Origin: Caprimulgus europaeus
Taxonomy: Eukaryota > Chordata > Aves > Caprimulgiformes > Caprimulgidae
Length of the DNA stretch: 64,000 nt
Reading direction: 5' to 3'
NCBI GenBank assembly: GCA_907165065.1
Contig: OU015528.1
Location: 74,381,474-74,445,473 of the forward strand
Below, in pieces: positions 45,956-59,500 of this stretch. The notes below the pieces were generated by a model, which was given only the letters and a program-made list of their open reading frames with translations, did not search any database and had not been told where the DNA came from. Both the position numbers and the translations under genes were made by a program. The stretch's first letter is position 1, and every line of letters starts with the position of its first letter.

Positions 45956-46611
45956 TCTCCTCGTTGCCTTGACTGCACAGACTCAGGGTCTGCAGGACTC
46001 CTCTGAAGATATTGTGCCATAGTTAGATCCCTTCATCAGATGAAGCTGTTGCATTTAATCCCAGAGCATAGCTTTGAGGTTGGGCCATAGTCTGATCTTC
46101 AGCCTTTGATGCAGCTTTAGGTTAATTAATTCACTGGAAAATTATCACCAAGGTCTTTAGCTGACATTGAAAGCTACTGCAGGATGGGGTTGACTTGCAG
46201 CATCCCAAACCAAGGTGAAGGCAGATGGCTGTGCCCTGGGCCAGCTGGAACCTGCATGGATTCACATTTAGCTCCAGATTCAGTGAATTACTGCAATCCA
46301 GCCTGGAGGTGTCAGGTTGATGAGTCCCTACATCCAGGATTTTGTATGAGAAGGATTTTGGAAGTTGATGCTTCCCTGTCATCCAAGTTTACCAAGAGGA
46401 CAGGACCTCCCTCTTCACCTTCCCCAAAGGGAACAGCTCCACACTTTGCTGCAGCAGACCTATTATTTGCTCTGAAGAGAAGAGAGAATAGAAAAACCTG
46501 TGTTGGAGACCAGTAACATTCATCTTCAAATCCTCACTTTGATTATTTGAGGCAAAGAAGTTCATAGAAGTTCTCTGCTAGCTGGGTAAAAACACACAGC
46601 TGAGCTGCCAC
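45956..46611. other. Unique non-coding stretch
   Basis: No gene or repeat recognised between the CR1/L3 relic and the ATCCC satellite. Confidence 0.4.
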
Positions 46612-46710
46612 CCCATCCCATCCCATCCCATCCCATCCCATCCCATCCCATCCCATCCCATCCCATCCCATCCCATCCCATCCCATCCCATCCCATCCCA
46701 TCCCATCCCA
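46612..46710 (-). repeat. Pentanucleotide satellite (ATCCC)n / (GGGAT)n
   Basis: About 20 perfect copies. The - strand reads GGGAT, giving some 20 GGG runs with two-base AT loops, a textbook G-quadruplex-forming array. Translated it gives DGMGW repeats, which are not a protein. Confidence 0.97.
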
Positions 46711-49700
46711 CGCTTGTAGGCTGGCAAAGGCACTGCCCCATATGGACTTTCCCCCATATTTGTCACACATGTTCATAATCCACAATTACTGAGGACTCGA
46801 CCCCTTGGCTAAACCAGGGGAGAAGACCCAGCCTCCCTTTTCTGGTGGGCTCCATGACCCAGTCATGCTTTTTACCTCATATAAGAATAATCTGCCTGTT
46901 CTTCTCCCCAGACTCCTCAGCTCCCATCTTTGCAAGCTGAGATGGCCCAAACATAGCATCCTGGGACTAATTAGGCTCAGATCTGCTCTTTAACCCTTTC
47001 TTGCAGCTTTTGGCTTTACTCACTACACTTTGTGCTCTGTTTTCAGACCCCTGTCTTTGTAAGCCAGCCTTGACAAGGTGGCTTTTTCCTACCATCACCA
47101 ACCACCCTCACCCCTGAAACTCCCCTAAGAAAACACTTCTGGGACCCAGTGTGTCCCCACATAACATTTCAGCTTTAGAAAACCAGCATATTTTGCTGAA
47201 ATCCCATTTTGGCAAAAATATTCCAACTGTCTCCACTTTCCAGCTCTCTTCTGATATCTTATTCGTAAATGGTAGAAGAAAATGAGGAAGGAAGTGAGGG
47301 GAAAATGTGGGTGTAGAACATCCTGTTCTGCACAAGTACCCTGGTGTGTTGTCAGATGGATGCTCTGCTTTAAATAGAAGAGGTCTCATGCTTGCAAAGG
47401 CCAAAATAATAAATTCTCAGGATTAGAAAAGATGGAAATAATGGTTTAATAAAGAAAGTGCTTGGACTCACTGTATTAATTAATCAACCAAGTTAGAGCT
47501 TCTCATTATCACACGCAATCTCGCTTTTGTGTATACCTATAATGCACACATACACACAGAAAGAGGCTTTAGGAATAATCCCCGGGGAGCCCAGTGAAAT
47601 TCTGTTTCTTGTTTGTTGTATTTGAGAGGCTATTTCTATAAAAGAGGTCATCTGGGGTAAGCAATGTTAAAGGGAGAGTTAGAAGAGAGCCAATGGGATA
47701 GATACAGAGGTCTCATAGCTTTGATATGTTTGAAGACATTCTTCTGCTTAGATCTGATTTTGTGACTCTGATTTCTGGTATCCACTGTTTGCAAGAGGTT
47801 GGGCAAAACAACTTTCTGCACTCTCATGACTTTTTTTTTTTTGCCATCAGTATTTTTTTACCACAGCCACGCCAACTGCTGCAGTTATCACTAGAACAAG
47901 GAGATATTTCCTTTTTCCTCATCTTCTGCACATTTTCTATATTTTAGAACCTTTCCTATTATACTTTGCTTAGAATCTGAAATTTTAGAGCATTTGAAGG
48001 ACAAATGGAAAGAAGATACCCTTGGGTACAAAATACCCTGCAGTCTAGAACACAGGAAAATTCCACAGGACCTACTTCAGCAAAGCAACTTTGTACATCA
48101 ATAGCACTTTCCCCAGACTTCTGACCATTTCTAAAGACAGTTAATATTGATCAGTAGGAGAATTGCTCAGCTGGAAGAGCAGGTATATCTCATATCTCTA
48201 CTATTTATTGCTCTGAGCATGGAAACCCAGGCCATGTAAAGCTTGGCCTGGGTGGGAACCCATGACCCCGTTCATCCTCCACCAGAGTACATGCTGGTTT
48301 TAGTGCCAGGTGTTTCTTGAGTGGGAATCAGGGAAGCCATTATGTGCTCCCTTAAGCCATTTTCTTCTGCCTGACACTATTTTCTCCAGCAGTTTTGAAA
48401 TAATCTTGAAATTCATCTTTATGAAGACAAAAAAGAGCCTGTGTTGGTGTCAAAGAGTCTGTCACGCGAACATTGCATTCTGACCCTTGAAGATGTCTCC
48501 TGTTGTTTATCTCTGTGGCCAATACAATGCAGCTACAGGGACAGTCAGAGGGCAGAAGTGATGAGGTTACCCTGTGCTACTGCACAGAGGGATCCTACAG
48601 AAAAGGATCTTTAATTTCATATTTCAGTATGTAACACACAGCCTTTGTGAAATAAATAGGGTGGGGAGGGAAGAAGTGATCACATGTTTGGTTCCAGTAA
48701 AGTTCTTGTTGTGGTCAGACGAGTTTGGACAGTAGTATCAGTTAGAGGCGGACAAATGCATGATTCAGTCCTGGTGGATGTCTGTTGGCTTGTGCTGACA
48801 CAGCCTGAGCACTGCTTGCTGTGGACTAGAGATGGGAACCTGCAAAAGGATGGTCATGCATCCTTGTACCCAGCCTGCTCTGGTAGAACCTGTAGCTTCC
48901 TGGGATCTCTGAATTGTCATGCACACCAGAGGAGGTGAAGGCTTACCAGCAGTCAGGTCATCTTCTGCAAATACTTCCTAGAGAGCACAGCATGTGAAAT
49001 GCTGTCTGCAGTGAAACCCATGTGTCCCCTTGCAGCAGTGAGCAACTCGTGCTAGCTCACTCATCAGCGTGCTGCATTGTGGTTCCCTGAGTTTTGACCA
49101 CCTCCAATGTAATACCCTCCAAATATATTACTTTGTGGGTTTATCCATGCTCATTAAAACACCCCTCCACTCAGACTGGTGAAGATAGACATTTTGTCAA
49201 AGCTCTAATGAAAGCTTTAATGAAAGGGCAGCATGTGGATGATGAACAGGCTTTCTCTGCAGCAGACAAGCTTCCCGTGCTGGGTCTATTTCTGGAGCAT
49301 CAAAATTATCTGATGCAGAGCCTTCTGTGAATGAGAGTTGGTCCACCCAGAAAATGAATTACATGCCCTTCTTTGCTGTTGAAACTATCCATCATATCAT
49401 GTCCCAAATGGTCTATCATGTTGTTGTCTAGTAAAACTCAGCCGTCAGAGGCAGCTCCTGTTCAGATGCTGGTGCTAGGTGTCTGAAAATGTGATTTCAG
49501 CTATAACTCTGAGGACATTTAGTTGGAATTTATGACTAGAGGTCTCTCTGAGCTCCATCAACTCTATCCATCTCACACCTTTATAAATAATACTGGCCTT
49601 CAGTTTCTGAAGCCTTTAGGGCAGCCTTGTGGTTTTTTTCCAGTGTCTGGAATACATCATATGCAAGATTTCACTCTGAGATTTCCAATTGTGTGGGTAC

Positions 49701-50965
49701 ATATTAAATAAACAAAAAAGAGTTTGTCCAAGCAATGCGGACATCATGGAAGGCAGTTTGGTGAACCTGGCACCATCTAGGATGCCAGGGGTCCTGGCCA
49801 TGCCAAGACTTTCAGTATTTCCCCTTTTTGTGCCTCAGTTTCCTTTCTATTTGATTCCCAGCCAGCATTAACCAAATTCTTTGAAGGATTCCCATTGGGT
49901 TTAGCTTTAGCTGGATCAAATCCACCAGTACCTTGCCACTACATGCGGTGCTGTGAGAGCTACAGACAAAGAAGTGCTAAGCAAGCAGAAATGTCACCTT
50001 TTTCCCATTGACTTAAGTAGGAGCAGATGTGTGGAGGAACAGCAAGCACTTTAGGATGATGCTTTAAACTTCCCATAAATTCAGTAAAGGAAGGGTCTAG
50101 CCCTGAGAAGTGTCTAGCATCCTGGACAGGGGTGCTGCAGGGGTTCAGTGGTGGGAGGACATTTCAGAGGGGTGCCAGGGTGTTTGCAGGGACAAACCCT
50201 GCAGGATTATTTGAGGTTATTCCCCTTTGTACATAACCTCAGCAGTCGCCACGGCACTCCCTGTAGCCCGATGCCTTGGGGAGTGGGTAAGGGACTCTAT
50301 TAATACTCTTAGGAAAAAATTAGCATCCAAACAACTTCTGTTTCCTTGTTTTTTACACGTCTGTGTTCTCCTCTGTCACTAGCTCCAGCGCAGAGCCTGA
50401 TATGCTGTGACAAAGAGCTATTGATGGTGTGCTTGTGTGAATTGGCCCAGCACTGGTCACAGCCAACTTCTGTGGGACCTGCTGCCCCATTTTACAATAT
50501 GCTCCAGTGTGCTGAGCCATTTGTGAAAGGTCAGAAATGAACAGAGAAATGGACTGGAGTCAAAAACAAGTAGTCCTATAAATATCAGTCATAGTCAAAG
50601 GCAGTTTATTCCATTCCTTCCCTCTCTCTCTCCCTCTGTGTGTCTCTCCCTCCCTCTGTTGTGGTTTCTCAGATATAACTCCATGTTTCTGACTGGGGAG
50701 CTCTAAGAGGAAAGCAGCACGCACATTGCAGCTTCTGCTTCCATTTTACACACATGGAATAATCCTCAGTCCCACAAGCAGGACTGACAGCCAGCACGGA
50801 GTCCAGGCATCATCTGGACTCAGATGTTAAGTTTCGATTTCTCAGATTTTCTTTATCTGTGAGAAACTCATTTTCTACGGTTTGCGAAGGATCTTTGGCC
50901 ACAGACGGTTGGGATTGGGACTCCTGAGGGCTCTTCTCCATCTGAAGCTAACATCTGAATTCACA
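46711..50965. other. Unique non-coding stretch
   Basis: No gene recognised. Minor features are a T14 run at 47829-47842, a 12-base direct repeat 'gctctaatgaaa/gctttaatgaaa' at about 49202-49226, and a pyrimidine-rich tract at 50616-50660. Confidence 0.4.
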
Positions 50966-51031
50966 ATGACTTTAGCAGCTAAATTAGAGGATATTGAAGT
51001 GACGCTGGAGCACCTACTAATGGATGTGTTT
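50966..51031 (+). other. Possible small coding exon with strong splice donor
   Basis: An ATG with A at -3 ('cacaatga') opens a frame of 22 codons starting MTLAAKLEDIEV and rich in hydrophobic and acidic residues, as in an amphipathic helix. It ends exactly in phase 0 at a donor 'ttt|gtaagtaag' (GT at 51032-51033). A pyrimidine-rich acceptor-like site lies near 50843. No family is recognised and no partner exon was found, so this is only a candidate. Confidence 0.2.
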
Positions 51032-51033
51032 GT

Positions 51034-54000
51034 AAGTAAGCTACAATTTTCTATTTAAAGTGAGAGGCTAATAATCCAGAAGGCAGCGCACAGATTTAAT
51101 GGTGTATCCAAGTGTTGCATTGACTTAATTCCTTTACATTTCCTGATAAGCTGTGTGTCCAACACTACCAATGTGTTGTGGTATAGCTAAAGCATCTCCT
51201 GCGAGTTGTAGCATGCAAAACTGGAAGAGTGTGACTCCAAGGCAGGATATATTCTGCATTGGTTTTGTGTATCATCTACAATTTTGATGAAGGACATGAA
51301 AAGGAGAGTTTTGGTCAGTTTGAGGAATATCTCTGTCAAAGAAGTGCAGTGACAGAGCATTCAAACTGTGTATTGCTTAGCATCAAGTGTCCTTGGCTTT
51401 AGGATTTTGACAGCTATTAGATTACAGTCTTTTACCATTTTGACTTTTGGGTTAGTTTTGTAAGAGATGGAGAAACAAGCAAAAGTAGTCAGGATTTTTT
51501 GAGAAAATCAAGTTTATTCCTCCTGGATATGTCAAACACTTTAAACTAGTGTTAATCTGGAATTTCTTCCTTGCAATCATCTAAGCTCAGAGAAGCAATG
51601 TGCGATTTGCTTTTGCACATCTGAGATAAGAATCTATCATTTGTATCATCTCATTTTAAAAGTTTCATGAAAATATCACATTTCCAAACAGATTCAGATT
51701 CCTGCTTTATCCAACACAACTTAATGGTTTTTGCCTAAAGGTCAGAGATAGCCACATTTTGGAAGGTTTTTGTAGGTGGGGGGAAAACAATGATGAGGGA
51801 TTGCCAGATCATTTATTTTCTTCAAAATAAAGTTCATGCCAAGGTGAGCGGTACTAGCTGAATTCAGACTGTAAGAAATAAGACAGCAAGTGACATTCTG
51901 AATTTTCAGAAGAGTTTTTTGGCATGTCTTAAATGAAATGCTTCAGATTTCAGGGTCTAGTGATGAGGAATCTTAGGCATCAACCACAAAAGTGAAAAAC
52001 AAGAGAGCTTGCCAGCTTTCTAGCCTGTGGTCCAGTTACTAAGGTGTCCATCTGTGCTGTGAAATGGATTTAAGTCTCTCTGGGCTGGCATCTTCCTTCA
52101 GCACTTTGGGGAGTGCCCTGTCCTCTTTCCCACAGGTTGCTGAGAGAGAGAATAGAGGAAAATAGTTGGCAGCTGTCCTGTCAAAGCCTCTGTGTAAGGT
52201 ATGAAATACTGAAATACTCTTTGGGCTGTAAGAGTTGAATCAACCTGATGACTATTTGCCAACTCCTTTCCCCAGCTCTGAGTGCTGTACATCCCAGAGA
52301 AAATCCCTACGGGTTTAAATCCCCATGACAAGCGAAGATGCAACATCCGCAACTCATGACCACAACACGCTGTGAGAGTTAGTCTGCGTGGGAAGGGGCC
52401 AGTGCTTACTTTGGACTATTTGCAGCTGCTGTAGAATAAACTTGGCACCATGATCCCTCTTGGTCTATTTGTAGCTCAGCATCACTTCACTGAGCTGGGT
52501 GCTTGACACCTGGCAGACTAAGAGCCTCCATGGGGCAGGTATCATTGAACAGTGGGGTGTCTAAAGGCATTTTGTTGTGGGGTAGCTCCAAGCAGTATCT
52601 GAGAGACTGCCATGACCTAGAAAGCCAGGGCTGAACGAGTTAATTGAAGCTGAAAGAGCCAAAGTTACAATCCTACATGCTTTTGGTCGTGTTTGAAGAG
52701 CATTAGAAGCCTCCTGCCCTGCTGGGAACCACACAGTCCTATGAGAGAGGTCATAGGGAGTTTCTTCTATGGCTCTTCATGCCATCATGAGCACTGTTTT
52801 TGAGCTGTGTCTAGGCTTTGTCTAGCCTTATGTTCACCACTTGCCTCCATCCAAGTGTCTTTCCTCATGAGGTTTGGGTTTTTTGTAATGAGGGTGACAG
52901 TAGACCAAGTAAAGTATGGGCCAAGTTCTCCAGAGGTGCAGGTGGCCTCAGTCTGTGAAACCAACATATCTCTTCTCAGGTTGTGTTTTGAACTGATCCC
53001 TGAAATGTGTAATTCCAGAAACCCAGTGAAATGTCCCCAGTTGGGATGTTGCAGTCATAACTGAAATTGTGATGCAGGGACATGTCTATGCGGTGCCACA
53101 CTGTGCCATGCCGCAGCCCCAGCTGTCTCTGGAAGAGCTGGTGTGTCTGTGCAGCATTGTGCTGGGGCACACTGCAGTAGTGTCACTGCTTCGCCCCCTT
53201 TGTCCCTCTGCAGAGCCTGGGCTGTAAGACTCAGGGGGAGCATGTCCAGGCTTCACGTCTCACTTTGACTATCAGTCAGGACTGTGACTCTAATCTAGCC
53301 TCTATGCAAATCAAGGAAATAAGTTTTCCCTGATGAGCAACCATGTTTTCATGTTTCCATGGTTGCTGGGCTCTTCTAAAAACTACCCAGGAATTATGGC
53401 AGGAGGTATTTTGGATAATCTAGACCAAATATTCCATATGCAGAATCATTGCATCTGACACAACCAAGAACCATTTTCAGACTTTACTCCTACATCACCT
53501 TCCATTGTGGTTATGTTTGATCTTAAACCACCTCTCCATTGAGTAGTGCTAAAAATAATTTCTACTACTGGATACAGAAAAATAAACATGAAACTCAACA
53601 TGAAGGAAGGGCAAAACACAAAGCTCTGGCTCTTATAGACCATCCTAGCAGCCAGGTTCGTCAGAGGTCATTAACCCATTACCAAGCGTTTTGCTGTTAG
53701 TGGCAAGACCAGACCTTGGGTGAGGAGCACGGGGCCAGACCAGCGGGGCTGAATGGGCTGCAGGCAGATGGACTGCCAGGTAACAGGACCCTCCCGGGAA
53801 TGATCTCAAAGCCTGCTCCATGCCATGCATCTTCATCCATGTCAAGTTTATTGCTGAAAGAGTGAAGCCATCTGTCACCGTAATGTTCCTCTTCCAATTC
53901 TCCAGTGCCCTCCACTGCTCCAAACCAGGTGATTACTTACAAAATTGGGAAATTGTGGTCTGTGGAGCCTTGACTTGTCTTTTTTTTATTTCAAGAAACC

Positions 54001-55484
54001 TAGTTTTAATGCTTGTTGGACCACAGGGGCAGTAACCCATTCCCAGACCAGTGGAGCCTGACCAAGTCCACTTCAACAGCTTGTACCAAGCTAGTAAGCC
54101 CATTCCATCACAGTGTAGAGAGAAGAGCTATAGTAGACAGCAAAGGAGAAGTAACCACCAGTTTCTAAAGAAAACTAAGCCCTAACTCAGCTCAGACTAA
54201 CCAGATTTAATGTAATTTGGCTTCTGCAGGAATACAGGCTGAAGTAAGACTGTAGGATTGGGCCAGTTTTTCTCTGGACAAGGTTTTTAGCTAAGTTGTC
54301 CCGCAGGAACTCACCTGGAATGTGTTCAGCAGAGTTTCACAGGGACGATGGCAAGCCTTGGCAGCAGACGTGTTTAACACTTCCTCTGGAAAGCTAATAT
54401 TACACAGGAACCATTTTAGAATATTATTTTTTCTTTTTTTTAATGAGGCTAGAGATTTACATCCACATGGCGTGAGCTGCCACTTCCTTCCAGGACATGG
54501 TGTACCCGTGGCGTTGTCAGCCTGCTATCAGAAAAGCAGCTGTTACTGCACTGACACTTCCTTTCCCCTCTTACCAAGGGACGTTGGAGAGCTTTGCTGG
54601 GCTCTACAAAGCAAGATAAAAGGGAAACCTCCGACATGGCATTTCATAATTAGCTGTCAGCACCGGCGAGCTGCCACCAAGCTGCTTGAGGAGATGGGAC
54701 GTGGCTGCCTGGAGAAACCCGGACAGGGAGGCAGAGGACACAGTAGGGACAAGCTCAGCAGGTCCCTCGGGTGTGCTATGGGGAAAAGGGGGTCGGGGTA
54801 AGAAATACAGGCTCTGGGTCCTTGTTTCACTGCTTGCAAACAGCATCCCTGAGCCAAACACTCCTCGCCTCTGGACTCACTAATTATTCTTGTGCAGTCT
54901 ATGAAGGAGACCTTTGAGGTACACCTCAGGACCAACCTTTCTGACTTCCAAGCCTTGCCTTAGGCACAGCTAGAGCAAGTCTCTATGATACACCATGCCC
55001 AGCATGCCTGGGAGGCTTTGCATGGGATGTCTGGGAGGGTTCAGGAGTGAGGTGGGCTGCAGCACCTGCCCCACTGAGGGATGGCTTTCCTTGCTTATGG
55101 ATGTGGTTTTAGATCCGGAAGAAACAGTCTTTCAAGTAAACAGACAAAGCAATAATAATCCTGGTGGAAAAGTGAGTCTGAAGTAGTCAAACATCAGCTG
55201 GCCTGAAAAGGAAACTGAAGGCTGATGGAGCTGTAGTGGATGTCCAAGGAGAGAAAGAGAGACAGAAATGAAGTCTTTAAGCCATGAACACTGTATCCCT
55301 GACCCACTCCAAGTACAACCTGGGAAACGACAGGCAATTTAACTCCAATGGTTTATGGGGTCTTAGACACCATCCAAGCACAAGCAAACTTGCCAAATCC
55401 ACAGTACACTCCATAGATCCACCTACATTCCTGCAGACATCTATTTTCACAGCTGGCTCCTCAGCCTTCCTCCCACCACACTCT
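51034..55484. other. Unique non-coding stretch
   Basis: No gene or repeat recognised. The longest frame (54322-54801, + strand, 159 codons) shows no domain. T-rich runs occur near 53982 and 54427. Confidence 0.4.
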
Positions 55485-55542
55485 GCAGATAAATATATAC
55501 ATATATGTGTGTATATATATATTTATACATTTTAAAAATATG

Positions 55543-55589
<47 letters not shown>
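55485..55589. repeat. AT microsatellite with pure (TA)n core
   Basis: Impure TA/TG sequence from 55485, followed by about 21 perfect TA units at 55547-55589. Length is likely to vary between individuals. The overlapping - strand frame (IYIYIY) is the repeat translated. Confidence 0.97.
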
Positions 55590-55593
<4 letters not shown>

Positions 55594-56104
55594 ATATCTG
55601 ATGAAAGTGACATGCATGAGGGCTTCCTGGCATGGAGATGAACTGTGGTTGCTTTGCCCTAGGTGGACATGGCAAGCAGGGCTGAAATTAAAAACCAATG
55701 GATTTGCTATGCTCCAGCCTCCTCTATCACCCTGAGAAACAGCTGCTCTTCTCCCTCCCCACATTGTCAAGTCCTGGCAGAGTTAAAACCAAAATAGCAA
55801 GGATATGAAACTAAATCTCTGTTTCTAATACCATAACTTAGTCAGAGGAAGTCAGAGGAAATTACCTGGGATGCTGCAAGTATTCTGGCTCATTCTTCTG
55901 CCAGCTAGTGAGGAATAGAAATTAAAGTCTGAGTCAAACTCTTGTATCCAGCCAGACCTAAAGCTGGATATTTGAAGGAGAAGGAATCAAACCTTAACAC
56001 TGAAGAGTCCAAAATGATGGTCAGCTTCCCTGGCCAGCACTGTCAAGGAAGGCAGGGCTCCCAGAGGGACTTTGGCAATAGGGATGGCACCATGAGGGGG
56101 ACAA

Positions 56105-56590
56105 GGCCTCTCTCTGGAAGATCCCTGTCCCTCTTGAACTGTGGGGCCCAGAACTGGACACAATATTCCAGATGTGGCCTCACCAAGGCAGAGCAGAGGG
56201 GGAAGAGAACCTCCCTTGAGCCGCTGGCCACACTCTTTTTAATGCACCCCAGGATACTGGTGGCCTTCCTGGCCACAGGGCACGCTGCTGGCTCATGGCC
56301 ATCTGCTGTCCACCAGAACACCCAGGTCCTTTTCCACAGAGCTCCTCTCCAGCAGGTCAGGCCCCAACCTGTACTGGTGCCTGTGGTTATTCCTCCCCGG
56401 GTGTAGGACTCTGCACTTGCTCTTGCTGAACCTCATCAGGTTCCTTTCCACCCAACTCTCCAGTGTGTCCAGGTCTTGTTGAATGGCAGCACAGCCTTCT
56501 GGTGTGTCAGCCACTCCTCCCAGCTTTGTATCATCAGCAAACTTGCTGAGGACGGACTCCATTTGTTCCCTCCAGAGTATAACACTCCCC
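56105..56590 (-). mobile_element. Internal CR1 LINE fragment with reverse transcriptase motif, antisense
   Basis: On the - strand it decodes CR1 ORF2: 'SVLSKFADDTKLGGVADTPE', '[20 protein letters not shown]', then '[14 protein letters not shown]'. After a shift of frame near 56310 it continues '[19 protein letters not shown]', '[18 protein letters not shown]' and '[11 protein letters not shown]'. FADD is the reverse transcriptase metal-binding motif (family F/Y-A/V/I-DD), seen nowhere else in this window. There is one frame shift between the two parts. The element breaks off at about 56105, long before its 3' untranslated region and tail, and also lacks its 5' part. The portion 'VARKA...FKRD' overlaps the homologous stretch of the + strand copy at 24438, forming a distant inverted pair. 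Confidence 0.92.
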
Positions 56591-59500
56591 TAAAACTGCA
56601 GAATGATCCAAATCACCAATATCTGGAACACGGATCTATGGTGCCCAGGATGTAACATGCCTTTGCATCTAGTCCTAGCACACTCTGGCACAGATAGGTG
56701 TTATTCTTTGTCCATTCTTGGTGCAGTTACACCATTAACCTTCCTATTTTCTCATGCCATCAGCACTGGTAAACTGTAGTCATTCTCACAGGTGGTACTG
56801 AGGAAAATCTGGGGAAAGGAGAAGTGCAGAAAGAGGTTTGTGATGAAATTGCTTCGACCACTGTTTCCACAGTCAACCCTGCACACCACAGTCTCCACCA
56901 CTGCTGTAATCAAACAAATGTTCTTGCAGTTGCTATCGACTCCTGGTGTCTGTGTTACATTTTTCTTAATAACCGTTGCAACAATAAGACATTATCAACA
57001 TGTAAAGAGATCCATTAACCTCTGCAGAAGCTTGAGTCCTGTGGCTTTGCCAGGCTGCCAGGACTTGCTAATCAAAGAGCAAGCAGCAAGTTTGTACTTG
57101 GAGCAGTCACAAATCATGCATAATGCAAAAGCATGGGTGCTAACCTCACCCTCTGCAACATAATGGGTATTTCCATGTGTTTATTTATCAGAGAAATTGG
57201 TTCTTTAAAGCAGCTCTTAATGAGATTCCCTCTGGCAACAACAACATCCTCCAGCTTATCCTCAGCATCCAGTTTGCAGGACATTTAAATCCTCATCTTC
57301 CACCACTGGAGTCAGCCTGAGTTTTGACAGTGTAGCAGGGAGCAGCAGAATCAGGCCCCTTGACCTGAACTAAAAGCTGAGGTTGGTCAGCATGATTGTG
57401 ACATTAAAGAGATCCAATTAAATAGCTGTTCATCAGACTTGGACACTTCTGAAAATGAGAACATAAAACCTGGTATGATGGTCTTTCTAATGAATAATCT
57501 TGTCCAGCAACTGACATCAAGTGTCTACAGACAAATGTAAGAACAGGGCAAGTACACAGCCGCAGTCCCCACAGTCATCTTCCAACCACCAGTTGTTTGC
57601 ACTCGGGGGTTTACTGACCCAGAAGTTGTGTATTTGAATCTAGCAGCCCATAGTAGAGGTTCTTTAATGAATTTGTTGAGTCGTTTTTGAACCCAGCTCA
57701 GGGACCCAAGTTACTAGGCACAGATCTCCTGAAGATTCCTGTAGCAGAAGAAAAGCCATAAAGTTGTGCTGCAGCCCTGTGCAAAGATAACTCCTATGCT
57801 CCCATGAAAGTCAGGTCATGCTATTGACCCTCAGAAAGCCTTTGTGGAACACAAAAGCTTTGTGGAGCAGTCTAGGCTTGCTCACACACATCTAACTGCA
57901 CAAAAAGAAGATGGTGAGAATGAAGAACTGGGAGTGTGAGTGTCAACAGGGATGTTAGCGAAGGCAAAGTAATTAAATACAGCTACCAAGGGACACAGCA
58001 GAACCTGTGATAGCTGGAGAGACAGACCAAGAATGGCCAGTTACCAAGCTTAGTTTGTACTCAGTGGGGAGATATTGACACTTTTAGGTATTATTCACCC
58101 CCATGTAAAAGAGGCAGCTGAAGCAGGTCTGGTGCCTCAAGTCTTGCAAGTGCCCATTTCTCTTCACTGATGACAAAAGCAGTCTAGATGACAAGCTCAG
58201 GTGAAAACAACCAAAGTTAAGATAGGTAAATGTCACTTCAGGTGTCTCCTACAACTGAGGTAGGATGTTACAGCTTGCAGATACAGGAGTGCTGAAGCAA
58301 TAAAATATAAACTGATAAGAATTACAGGGAGAGACTCCAAGGCTGAAGATCCAGAGAGTCAAACTTTTCACATTGCTTAATCTGTCCATGTAAATCTCCA
58401 AAGAACATAACCAAATTGGTTTTGTATTATGCCAATGTTAGCAGTTCCTCTTTCAGCTTTATGCAAACACAGTTTTCTCCTTGCTCAGAGGAAAGCCATC
58501 ATTATTCCATGCCTGCAAGACCTCAACTGCAAAACAAAATTTGCCTGAGAGGCTGTTTGCCAGATCTGGCAAGGCTTAAAAAAGCCCTCTTAATGTCTCT
58601 CAGGGGTCTCCTGTTTCCCTCCTTTCCTTAAGGACATGTTGGCCTCTCTGCTATCCATGTGGCATTCTCTTGGGGCAACATAACTCCCTCCTCCCCTTAA
58701 CACAGACACATATGCTTTCCCGCAATATATTAAGATTAATCAAAGCAGCGTAACAAGGATGAAGTTTTAAAAGAGGGAAAATTACACAGAACAAAGAAGC
58801 ATTTATCTTCACAGTGTTTGACACAGTCCATATGTCACATACCCTGTATAAGCCTTAAATCTAGCTCAAGGCTGAGTACCTTCCATGCCATGCTGAGCAA
58901 ACCCCTATTTCTTCAGGAACTGAAGCAAACCAGCAGTGCTCAGCACTGGAGGAACAGCTCACTCGTATTTTAAGACTTGATACTGAGATGCACCAAGTAT
59001 TTGCACATTCCTTGCAGTCGCTGGGATTTTGCAAAGACTTTAGACCAGATCCCTGATAGAAATATTGCATAGTCATACCTCAGCTGAGTGCATGGCTGCT
59101 GTTATATGCATCATATCCAGCCTCTGCTACACTTCCATGATGTGGGAATGTGGTGTTGCTGCCAAATATCTTCTCTTTTGTTTATATAAGCCCTGGAAGC
59201 CAGAGGTGACCTTTGCGATCCCTTCATGATGTTTACAGGGGTGTGTCTACAGGGCAAGGGGGTCAGGCAAGCTCCCTCCCTAATTAATTACTGTCTTTCT
59301 GAGTTATGTGGGAAAAGAGACGACCTACAGGCACACTAAAACACAAGGGAAATGTTCTTCCATCTAGCAGAGGCCCCACTTGCTGTCTGCTGCTGTTCTT
59401 CTGGACAGGGTTTGCCAGGAGCCTGTCTGCTTTCCCAGCAAGGATGGTACACGGGATGGTGGGTGGGAAGGAGAACTGGAGGTGGGATGGAGACTGCTCC

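Noticed and set aside
46543-46785. DGMGW repeat protein on the - strand
   Set aside because: It is the GGGAT satellite translated.
54322-54801. 159-codon open frame on the + strand
   Set aside because: No domain, signal peptide or coding-like pattern, and no supporting neighbours.
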